From: Thermaurantimonas aggregans
GTDB lineage: Bacteria > Bacteroidota > Bacteroidia > Flavobacteriales > Schleiferiaceae
Direction of reading: 5' to 3'
NCBI RefSeq assembly: GCF_003851885.1
Contig: NZ_BHZE01000009.1
Span: 1 to 64,000 of the forward strand
Length of the DNA stretch: 64,000 nt
This document shows, in pieces, positions 46,426-54,283 of the stretch. The first letter of the stretch is position 1, and each line of letters opens with the position of its first letter. The notes below the pieces were generated by a model. It searched no databases. It was not told where the DNA came from and worked only from the letters and a program-made list of their open reading frames with translations. The position numbers were made by a program, and so were the translations under genes.

Positions 46426-46562
46426 GCGGAAGGTGCGCGTAAGCGCAGTGCGAAGGCTGTAGTGAAGCGAAAGCCTGAGCACGGGAGCGAAGCGTACCCT
46501 GAAGCACGCCGACCCGAACGACGGAGCGCAGCGACGGAAGTGAGGGGCACGCCCAAATAAAA
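46415..46562 (+). repeat. Structured GC-rich intergenic repeat, copy C (148 bp)
   Basis: Begins GCGTGAGGCATGC and ends GGGGCACGCCC plus AAATAAAA, the same plan and nearly the same length as copy A. A 5-bp hairpin with a GTAA tetraloop (46434-46447) lies at the same offset as in A. A second hairpin (AGGCT/AGCCT, 46454-46476), the shared AGCGAAGCGTACCC, and CGACCCGAACGAC matching copy B follow. It fills the gap between the RND gene and the outer-membrane gene, antisense to both. Confidence 0.85.
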
Positions 46563-46600
46563 AGAGTATAATTCGGGAAAGTTTTTCTGACATCATCCTG

Positions 46601-49600
46601 CTATGGATTGTTGGATTTTTTTGTATTGGTGAAGAGTACAAACAGACCCGGGATGAGCAATACGCCAATGATGGTGCCTGTGATCATACCACCGGCGGCT
46701 GTGGTGCCTATGGTGCGGTTGCCAATGGCGCCTGCGCCTGTGGCCAATGCAAGTGGAATAAGGCCGGCTACGAAGGCAAATGAGGTCATTAAGATCGGAC
46801 GCAGACGTGCGACGGCCCCTTCGATAGCTGCTTGAAGGGGCTGCTTGCCACTTTTTACGGCTTGATTGGCAAATTCGACGATGAGTATGGCGTTTTTACC
46901 AAGCAGACCGATGAGCATTACGATGGATACCTGGGCGTAGATGTTGTTTTCAAGGCCGGCCATCTTGAGGAACATAAACGATCCGAAAATACCGGCAGGC
47001 AGTGAGAGTAGTACGGGCAGTGGCAAAAGGAAACTCTCATACTGTGCTGACAGCAGCAGATACACGAAGACTACAACGAGCATGTAGATGAAGAGAGTTT
47101 GATTGCCGGCCAGAATCTCTTCGCGTGTAATGCCTGCCCATTCGATAGCGTAACCTTTGGGCAATACACGCTTGGCTTCTTCCTGTATGGCGCGGATGGC
47201 GTCGCCTGAAGAATATCCTTTGGCGGCCTCACCGTTAAACATGGCAGCGGTGTACATGTTGTAGCGGGTGAGCTGCTCAGGGCCGAACACCTTTTGTGCT
47301 TTAATGAAGGTGTTGAGCTGTACCATTTCACCGCGTTCGTTTTTTACATAGTGGCGAAGAACGTCCTCAGGTGTAGTGATGTACTCGGGTGAGGCTTGGA
47401 GCATGACTTTGTAGGTCATGCCGAAGCGAATAAAGTTGGAGGTGTAGTAGGATCCGACCAATGTTTGGAGGGTACTCATGGCATTGTCGATGGTTACGCC
47501 GTTTTTAGCGGCTAATTCCTGATCTACTACCAGGAGGTATTGTGGGAAGGTGGGGTCGAAGCCGGTGAAAATGGAGCCGATTTCGGGGCGTTGTTTTAAG
47601 GCGAAGAGGAAAGAATCGACAACGGCTTTGATGGTCATGAGGTTTTCTTCGCCGGCTTTTTCTACCAGACGGAACTCAAATCCAGCAGCATTTCCGAAGC
47701 CTGGTACGGAGGGCGGTGGTAAAAACTCGATGCGTGCATCGGTGATCTTGTCTACGTCTTTTTCGAGATCAGCGATGAGTTGAAAGATGTTTTTTTCGCG
47801 TTTATCCCAAGGCACGAGGTTGATGGTGCCCATGCCAAAGGAAGCTGCATTCGACTCGGTGATCACAGAGTACCCTGCCAGGGTGGAGAAGTTTTCGATT
47901 TCGGGGTATTTTTTGACGATTTCTGAAAGCTCTTCAAGCACAGCCTGGGTTCGGTCGATGGTAGCACCGGGAGGGGTAGTGACGTTTACGTAAATCATGC
48001 CCTGATCTTCAGTGGGGATGAAACCTGTGGGAAGAATAGAATTAAACCCCCAGGTGGCCACAAAGGAGGCTGCCAATACACCGAGCGTTATAGCTCTGCG
48101 ACCGGCTATAACTCGTAGAAGCAATCTGTAACGTTGAGCTAGGCGATTGTAATAGTGGTTAAAGAGGAAAAAGAAGCGACCTAAAGGACCTTTAGGCATT
48201 GAGTGGCCAGTGTGATCGTGTGGCTTGAGCAGTAAGGCACAAAGGGCCGGCGTAAGGGTTACGGCATTGATGCCCGATAGGATGATCGAAATGGCCAGCG
48301 TAACGGAAAACTGCCGATAGAAGATACCGACGGGCCCTGACAAGAATGCAACCGGTACAAATACGGCCGTCATTACAATGGTGATGGAGATAAGCGCACC
48401 GCGTATATCGCGCATGGCTTCAAAAGTGGCCTGGCGAGCGTCGAGCTTTTTTATCTCCATGTACGAATGCACAGCCTCTACCACCACAATAGCATTGTCC
48501 ACCACAATACCAATTGCAAGTACCAGAGCAAAGAGGGTTAGCAAGTTGATCGAAAAGCCCAGAATGGACATAAAAGCAAACGTTCCTACGAGCGATACCG
48601 GAACCGCTAAGGCAGGAATCAGAGTAGAGCGGAAGTCTTGCAAAAAGATGAAAACGACCAGAGATACCAGTATGAACGCTTCGATGAGCGTCTTGATAAC
48701 TTCGGCTATAGATGCATCCAGGAAACGGCTAACGTCGTAGGCAACGTTGTATTGCATACCTTCAGGGAAAGTCTCAGCGCTGAGCTCTTCCATACGCTTT
48801 TTTACGTCGGTGATTACCTGGCGGGCATTTGAGCCGGGGCGCTGCTTTATCATAATAGTGGCTGATGGCCTACCGTCGGTTCTTGAGATAAGGCCATAAT
48901 CGAACGCACCAAATTGAATATCGGCTAAGTCTTTGAGTCTTAGGATAGAGCCATCGGGCATGGCGCGAATAACGAGGTTTTCAAATTGCTCTGGCTGATT
49001 AAACTTTCCTGTGTATTTGAGAACGTACTCTTGCTGTTGCGGAAGTTTACCAAGCGATTGGCCGGTTTTACCCGGTGCTGCTTCAATATTTTGCGCGCGA
49101 ATGATGGAGATTAGTTCGTCGGTAGAAATTTTGTAGTTGGCCAGCTTTTCTGGTTTTAGCCAGATGCGCATGGAGTAGTTTCGGTTGCCGAGAATTTCGC
49201 AAAAACCTACACCGTCAATACGCTTTAGCTCGCGGATGAGGTTGATGCCGGCGAAGTTGTATACAAATTCCTCATCCATTGTACTGTCGGTACTGAATAC
49301 ATTGAGAAACATCAGGATAGTATTCACCTCTTTTTCAGAGGTTACCCCGGCTTTTACCACTTCTTCGGGCAACTCGTCGAGCACTGTAGTCACGCGGTTT
49401 TGCACGTTTACGGCAGCCACATCGGGGTCGGTTCCTACCTTAAAGAATACCTGAATTAGAGTAGTACCATTGTTAGCTGTTACCGTGTTCATATAGGTCA
49501 TACCGGGTACACCGTTTACTGCCCGTTCTATAGGGTTGGCTACGGCTTTGGCGCATACTTCTGCATTAGCACCGGTGTACTTGGCGGTGATTACCACCGA

Positions 49601-49723
49601 TGGAGGTACGATGTCGGGGAACTGCGTTATTGGCAGCGTGAAGATAGCCAGAACGCCGAGTAGAACAATGAAAATATTTATGACCGCAGAGAGAATGGGT
49701 CGCTTAATGAATATGTCCAACAT
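46601..49723 (-). CDS. RND efflux transporter, HAE1 family (AcrB-like)
   Basis: Proton-driven inner-membrane pump of hydrophobic or amphiphilic drugs. 1040 residues, normal for AcrB-type proteins, with 12 membrane helices and two large periplasmic loops. Starts MLDIFIKRPILSAVINIFIVLLG. In helix 4, the proton-relay pair is Asp409-Asn410 (GIVVDNAIVVVEAV) where AcrB has Asp-Asp; the relay lysine in IGLLGKNAILIVEFA is kept. Between the adaptor gene (15-nt gap) and the outer-membrane gene. Confidence 0.96.
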   Translation of the reverse strand: MLDIFIKRPILSAVINIFIVLLGVLAIFTLPITQFPDIVPPSVVITAKYTGANAEVCAKAVANPIERAVNGVPGMTYMNTVTANNGTTLIQVFFKVGTDPDVAAVNVQNRVTTVLDELPEEVVKAGVTSEKEVNTILMFLNVFSTDSTMDEEFVYNFAGINLIRELKRIDGVGFCEILGNRNYSMRIWLKPEKLANYKISTDELISIIRAQNIEAAPGKTGQSLGKLPQQQEYVLKYTGKFNQPEQFENLVIRAMPDGSILRLKDLADIQFGAFDYGLISRTDGRPSATIMIKQRPGSNARQVITDVKKRMEELSAETFPEGMQYNVAYDVSRFLDASIAEVIKTLIEAFILVSLVVFIFLQDFRSTLIPALAVPVSLVGTFAFMSILGFSINLLTLFALVLAIGIVVDNAIVVVEAVHSYMEIKKLDARQATFEAMRDIRGALISITIVMTAVFVPVAFLSGPVGIFYRQFSVTLAISIILSGINAVTLTPALCALLLKPHDHTGHSMPKGPLGRFFFLFNHYYNRLAQRYRLLLRVIAGRRAITLGVLAASFVATWGFNSILPTGFIPTEDQGMIYVNVTTPPGATIDRTQAVLEELSEIVKKYPEIENFSTLAGYSVITESNAASFGMGTINLVPWDKREKNIFQLIADLEKDVDKITDARIEFLPPPSVPGFGNAAGFEFRLVEKAGEENLMTIKAVVDSFLFALKQRPEIGSIFTGFDPTFPQYLLVVDQELAAKNGVTIDNAMSTLQTLVGSYYTSNFIRFGMTYKVMLQASPEYITTPEDVLRHYVKNERGEMVQLNTFIKAQKVFGPEQLTRYNMYTAAMFNGEAAKGYSSGDAIRAIQEEAKRVLPKGYAIEWAGITREEILAGNQTLFIYMLVVVFVYLLLSAQYESFLLPLPVLLSLPAGIFGSFMFLKMAGLENNIYAQVSIVMLIGLLGKNAILIVEFANQAVKSGKQPLQAAIEGAVARLRPILMTSFAFVAGLIPLALATGAGAIGNRTIGTTAAGGMITGTIIGVLLIPGLFVLFTNTKKSNNP

Positions 49724-49738
49724 GGTGTCTGGTATGAA

Positions 49739-50821
49739 TTATTTGTAAGTAACCAGTGTGTTGTTTTTGATCTTTTGGATACCTTCGATCACAATGATGT
49801 CGCCGGCTTGTAATCCGCTCTGTATCCAGTATACATTAGTGAGCCTCTTTTTTGGCACGATGGGAATCATTTTAGCCCTGTTGTTAGAGTCCACTTTAAA
49901 GACGTAGTATTTGTCTTGTAGCTCGATCACTGCCTTATGAGGCACAAAAATTCCATCTTTTACGTTTCGGTTGAAAATGATTCTACCCGATGAACCGTGT
50001 TTAAGTATTTTTTTCTTGTTCGGAAATTTCGCGCGTATTGAGATGTTGCCGGTTGATGATTCAAATTCGCTTTCCATTGTTTCGATCACGCCTTTTTCAG
50101 GATAGATAGAACCATCGACGAGCTGCAGTCCCACTTCCTGACCGATAAAATTATTATCGTTGAATTCTTTCTTGAGCTCGAGGTATTCGCGCTCAGATAG
50201 GTTAAAGTAGGCATATACATTGTCGAGCTCACTAATGGTTGTGAGCAGCGTACCCTCATCTACAAGACTACCGCGACGCTGCAAGATGCGGTCGATCGAT
50301 CCAGAAAAAGGTGCTCTAACTAAAGTGTAGCTTAGGTGAACCATTGCCATATTTTCTTCAGCCTCAGCCTCTTCTACATTGGCGCGAGCTGCATTTAAGC
50401 GACTTTGAGCCAACTCGAGTTCACCTGGCGATACGATGTTGTTTTCTGCTAGTTTTTTGGTGCGCTCCAGTTCTACCAAAGCATTCTTTTCGGCAGCTAT
50501 CGCGTTTTTTACCTTGGCTTTTGCCTTACTGAGGTTTAGGCGATACTCCTCGTCATTGATTTTAAAAAGCACTTGCCCTTTGGTTACTGATTTCCCCTCA
50601 TCTACATAGAGATCTTCTAGATAACCCTTCAGTCGGCTTCGAATTTCTACATTTTGAAGTGCTCTGATTTCTGCAATAAAATCTTCTTTAAGAACAGTAT
50701 CAATTGATTCTAAAGCTAAAACTTCGACAAATTCGGGATTTTCTACATTTTTTTCCTTGTTGCCACACGCTGCAACTAGCAAATAAGAAACTGAAATACA
50801 ACTAATAAGGAATCTTTTCAA
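49739..50821 (-). CDS. RND efflux periplasmic adaptor subunit (membrane fusion protein), lipoprotein
   Basis: 360 residues. Lipoprotein signal with VAACG, then the lipoyl/barrel-sandwich halves (IRSRLKGYLEDLYVDEGKSVTKGQVLFKI and VRAPFSGSIDRILQRRGSLVDEGTLLTTI) around an alpha-helical hairpin (KAKAKVKNAIAAEKNALVELERTKKLAE), and a beta-barrel C-terminus. Links the RND pump to the outer-membrane channel. The start codon must be TTG (50821): an in-frame TAA lies five codons upstream and no ATG precedes the signal peptide. First gene of the efflux operon. Confidence 0.94.
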   Translation of the reverse strand: MKRFLISCISVSYLLVAACGNKEKNVENPEFVEVLALESIDTVLKEDFIAEIRALQNVEIRSRLKGYLEDLYVDEGKSVTKGQVLFKINDEEYRLNLSKAKAKVKNAIAAEKNALVELERTKKLAENNIVSPGELELAQSRLNAARANVEEAEAEENMAMVHLSYTLVRAPFSGSIDRILQRRGSLVDEGTLLTTISELDNVYAYFNLSEREYLELKKEFNDNNFIGQEVGLQLVDGSIYPEKGVIETMESEFESSTGNISIRAKFPNKKKILKHGSSGRIIFNRNVKDGIFVPHKAVIELQDKYYVFKVDSNNRAKMIPIVPKKRLTNVYWIQSGLQAGDIIVIEGIQKIKNNTLVTYK

Positions 50822-50838
50822 CTCTGGAATTTTTTACA

Positions 50839-50846
50839 CAAAAATA
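50839..50846 (-). promoter_or_regulatory. Candidate -7 box (TATTTTTG) for the efflux operon
   Basis: TATTTTTG on the minus strand fits TAnnTTTG, 17 nt before the TTG start. No local repressor gene or obvious operator is seen. Confidence 0.38.
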
Positions 50847-50896
50847 TTTTTTTAGCTTGTTTTTGAAATTCTTATGGAATGGTTAATTCTATTTGA

Positions 50897-50904
50897 TACT
50901 TTTG
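50897..50904 (+). promoter_or_regulatory. Candidate -7 box (TACTTTTG) for the PAS sensor-receiver pair
   Basis: TACTTTTG fits TAnnTTTG, 18 nt before the GTG start at 50923, in the 101-bp divergent gap with the efflux operon. No -33 box. Confidence 0.38.
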
Positions 50905-50922
50905 GTGAATAGGTTCTAAAAA

Positions 50923-53238
50923 GTGAAAAAAATATTTTTAATTTCTTTAACCTATCTGATTTTTAGTTCGCTGTGGATATTTTTAACAGACAGTATTGAT
51001 CATAATTTTTTTGGTTTTAAAGATTACACTAGATTTCAGACTTACAAAGGCATTTTGTTTGTCGTCTTTTCTTCGTTGGTAGTTTTTTTGACGACTTACA
51101 CCTTCTACATACGAGAGATCTTACAATATGAAAAAGTAAAAATACTATCTACAATTCAAGAAATCATTTTAAACAACTCTCAGTCTTTTTCATGGATTTG
51201 CAACTTGAAAACGGGTGAAGTCATTCTATATGGCTATACACCTTTTCTCTCAAAAAACAATTTTACATTAGATATAACTGAAATAAAAAGATTCTATCAG
51301 CTTTATACTGATTTTACTTTTGTACAAGATGTTATAGAAGATTTAAAAAGAAATAAGATTGAAACTTTTGAACATGAGTATAAAATTCATTTAGATAATG
51401 ATATAAAATATTACAAAATATATTTTTTAAAGTATATTGGATCAAACAAAAATTCTTACATCATTGCCCACTCTAATAACATTACTGAATATCGAAAATC
51501 CCTTGAAGAAATAGAACATCAACAAAAGCTTCTGGATTCGGTAATTAAAAGTTTACCTGATATATTAATACTTATTGATAACAAAACGTATGTTGTAAAG
51601 TTTTTTTACTACAAAGATGAATCAGATATTTTGGTTCAAAAAGAGTATTTGCTAGGTAAGGATATTAGGCATTTTGTTCCTCCATTTATTTCTGAAGAAT
51701 TAGAGAAGAAAATACAAGATGCTGAATACAAAAAGATTCCCTTTGTATATGCCCTGCCCATGCACAATAGAATAGAGCATTATGAAGCGAGATTTGTAGA
51801 TTATGACAGTGATAATACGATGATAATTGTTCGTAATATCACCGAGCAATACGAAACCAACAGAGAGAAAGAAATTTACTTACAGCAGCTACAGAATGCA
51901 GAGAGTATTTTAAATTTTGCCTTTTGGTCCTACGATACTGAAGACAAAAAAAAGTACGTCTCTTCGAGAATTTCTACACTATTTGGCATCACTATCAATT
52001 CCATTGAAGATGCTAAAATGCTCTTTGAGTATATAGTTCCTGAAGATTTGCCTTTTGCCTATGAAAATTATAAAAACATTTTGGAAGGTAACGAATTAAA
52101 AGACGGAACTATACGTTTCAAGTTGCCAGATGGTAATGTAAAACATATTTTGCAAAAAGTAATGAATATCCGGAAAGGGAAATTTATTAAATATCAAGGT
52201 GTTTTAGTGGATATCACAAATGAAATATTAACTGCAATAAACCTAAAGCAAAAGTCCTTTTATCTAAATCTTTTATCCGAATTCACAAATGATATACTTG
52301 TATTGTATGACTTTTCAAACGAAAAAATTGAATATATTAACTCTACTGCTTTTAAATATATTATAAAAGAAGATTTTAATGATGTAAAATCTAACTTTTT
52401 TCAAGGATATTTTTATGATAAGGATTTAATTGAAATCAAAGAAAAAATCAAGATTCTGTTTAATAAAAATGATTATAAGGCAAGTGACAGTATTTGTTTA
52501 GAAACACAATTTATAAAAGAAAAACGAGTACCTATTTGGGTTGAAGTTTCTATTTACAAAATTGCAGACGAAGACTCTGATAAAATTTTATTATTAATAA
52601 AGGATATTCACGAAAAGAAAAAATATCTTGAAGAATTGGAAAACGCAAACTTACAATTTAGATATGCAGCTAAAGCCACCACCGATGCCATATGGGATTG
52701 GAATTTAGAGACAGGTACTTTTATATGGACAGAAAATTTCGAGATTTTTTTTGGACACAACATAAAAAATCTACCCAAAGATCTAAGTGGGTGGAAAGAA
52801 TTTTGTCATCCTGATGATATAGACCGCGTTTTTAAAAGTATAAGATACGCAATCGATCACGGTCATGAGTTTTGGCAAGAAGAATACCGTTTGCGAGATT
52901 CATCTGGCATTTACAAAGATGTTTTAAACAAGGCTGTGCTTATCTATCATGATAACAAGGCAGTGAGAATCATTGGGGCAATTCACGATATAACCAAAGA
53001 AAAGGATGCTCTGAGAAAACTCACCATGCAAAACTTAAAACTTCGGGAAATTGCTTGGACACAATCTCATGTAGTACGTGCTCCACTTGCGAGGTTGATG
53101 GGTTTAATAGAAATGTATGATTTATTGCGCGAATCTGAATACGATGATGTTTCTTTGCGCAAATTAATTTACAACTCAGCTAAAGAGTTAGATGATACCA
53201 TCCACCACATAATCAAAAAAACAGAGAATCTCGACTGA
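50923..53238 (+). CDS. PAS-domain sensor with histidine-kinase dimerisation helix but no ATPase domain
   Basis: 771 residues. Two N-terminal membrane segments (ISLTYLIFSSLWIFL and GILFVVFSSLVVFLTTYTFYI) precede about four to five PAS modules; the last (about 585-700) has the classic DWNLETGTFIWTENF ... FCHPDDIDRVF ... GAIHDIT pattern. The C-terminus has a histidine-kinase-like phosphoacceptor helix (WTQSHVVRAPLARLMGL, His716), but the protein ends 55 residues later with no HATPase domain (no N, G1 or G2 boxes). It starts at GTG after an in-frame stop. The stop overlaps the next gene's ATG by one base. AT-rich. Confidence 0.88.
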   Translation: MKKIFLISLTYLIFSSLWIFLTDSIDHNFFGFKDYTRFQTYKGILFVVFSSLVVFLTTYTFYIREILQYEKVKILSTIQEIILNNSQSFSWICNLKTGEVILYGYTPFLSKNNFTLDITEIKRFYQLYTDFTFVQDVIEDLKRNKIETFEHEYKIHLDNDIKYYKIYFLKYIGSNKNSYIIAHSNNITEYRKSLEEIEHQQKLLDSVIKSLPDILILIDNKTYVVKFFYYKDESDILVQKEYLLGKDIRHFVPPFISEELEKKIQDAEYKKIPFVYALPMHNRIEHYEARFVDYDSDNTMIIVRNITEQYETNREKEIYLQQLQNAESILNFAFWSYDTEDKKKYVSSRISTLFGITINSIEDAKMLFEYIVPEDLPFAYENYKNILEGNELKDGTIRFKLPDGNVKHILQKVMNIRKGKFIKYQGVLVDITNEILTAINLKQKSFYLNLLSEFTNDILVLYDFSNEKIEYINSTAFKYIIKEDFNDVKSNFFQGYFYDKDLIEIKEKIKILFNKNDYKASDSICLETQFIKEKRVPIWVEVSIYKIADEDSDKILLLIKDIHEKKKYLEELENANLQFRYAAKATTDAIWDWNLETGTFIWTENFEIFFGHNIKNLPKDLSGWKEFCHPDDIDRVFKSIRYAIDHGHEFWQEEYRLRDSSGIYKDVLNKAVLIYHDNKAVRIIGAIHDITKEKDALRKLTMQNLKLREIAWTQSHVVRAPLARLMGLIEMYDLLRESEYDDVSLRKLIYNSAKELDDTIHHIIKKTENLD

Positions 53239-53639
53239 TGAGTAAAATTGTTGTACTAAATGTTGACGACGATGATGTGACTTTGATGTTGCACAAAATG
53301 CTGGTGAAGGCTCTTGGTTTTTGTGATGAGGTAGAAAATTTTATTAGTGGTGAAAGCGCTTTAGAGTATTTACAAAGTGCTTCTTTTTCAGCTGAAAGTA
53401 ACTACATCATTCTGCTAGATATCAATATGCCTGGTATGAGTGGATGGGATTTTTTAGATAAAATAGATCATATTGATGGACTTAAAGCGTATGTGGCATT
53501 GGTTACATCTTCTATCGACAGTCGCGATCAAGAGAAGGCTAAAAACTATAAAAAGGTGATCGATTTTTTTATTAAACCTCTACATAAAAATCATTTGTCA
53601 AGTTTTTTTCAAAAGGTCAAGCTGCTGCTTGAGCAGTAA
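53238..53639 (+). CDS. Single-domain response regulator (receiver)
   Basis: 133 residues, one receiver domain without output module. Acidic cluster DDDD (10-13), phosphoacceptor Asp61 (IILLDINMPG), VTSS and the conserved Lys in FFIKPL. Coupled to the PAS sensor gene by a TGATG overlap, so it is the likely partner of the His716 helix. Its last 42 nt overlap the end of hemD on the other strand. Confidence 0.92.
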   Translation: MSKIVVLNVDDDDVTLMLHKMLVKALGFCDEVENFISGESALEYLQSASFSAESNYIILLDINMPGMSGWDFLDKIDHIDGLKAYVALVTSSIDSRDQEKAKNYKKVIDFFIKPLHKNHLSSFFQKVKLLLEQ

Positions 53640-54281
53640 TAACATTTCTTTTTTATCAGGTTTTGTTGCAGTAATGTAATTTTTAAAACCCAATTCTTCA
53701 CATTTTTTGGAAGTAGTATTTCCTATACAAATGATAGTAACTTTGTTTTTATCGACTATGGTTGTGTAAATAGATTGAAGTCCTGATGGACTAAAGGCCA
53801 GTATAAATTCAGGCTGTTCTATTTTTTCTATTTTTTTGGGTATTTTTTTATACGTGATCAACTCTTTAAATTTTACATGGCTGTTCTCTTGAAAATACTT
53901 TGAAATATGCTCTAATCTATCACTGGCACATATGTGTACAAAAGTTTTTGATGTATTGAAATTTTGAATTTTTTGTATCAGCTCTTCTGATGTATAGCCT
54001 GTAAAAAGAACTGAATAACCTCTTTCTTCAGCTAATTTTTTTGTTTTACCACCTATACAAATACAATTTATTGTATCAAAAAATTTCAAATTATCCTCTA
54101 CCGAAAATACAGCATTTTGACTGGTAAAAATATAAATTTCCTCCTTGGGATTAAATGGATAATCTACTTTTAAAAACGCTATTTCGAATGGATAAATTGT
54201 CTCAAAAATAACATCGGAATAGGAAGAAAATATATTCAAATCATCATCATTAAGTTCTTTCAAAGAGATAACTCTTATCAT
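53598..54281 (-). CDS. hemD: uroporphyrinogen-III synthase
   Basis: Closes hydroxymethylbilane into uroporphyrinogen III in haem synthesis. 227 residues with the two-lobed HemD pattern: IFTSQNAVFSV near 55, CIGGKTKKLAEERGY, FSPSGLQSI and CIGNTTSKKCEELGF (second lobe). Sequence conservation is low in this family but the motifs agree. Not with other hem genes here. Followed by the TonB receptor gene three nt upstream on the same strand. Confidence 0.85.
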   Translation of the reverse strand: MIRVISLKELNDDDLNIFSSYSDVIFETIYPFEIAFLKVDYPFNPKEEIYIFTSQNAVFSVEDNLKFFDTINCICIGGKTKKLAEERGYSVLFTGYTSEELIQKIQNFNTSKTFVHICASDRLEHISKYFQENSHVKFKELITYKKIPKKIEKIEQPEFILAFSPSGLQSIYTTIVDKNKVTIICIGNTTSKKCEELGFKNYITATKPDKKEMLLLLKQQLDLLKKT

Positions 54282-54283
54282 AA

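Noticed and set aside
46426-46668. 81-residue extension of the TolC-like gene
   Set aside because: It translates repeat copy C and the end of the RND gene; the lipoprotein signal needs to be N-terminal.
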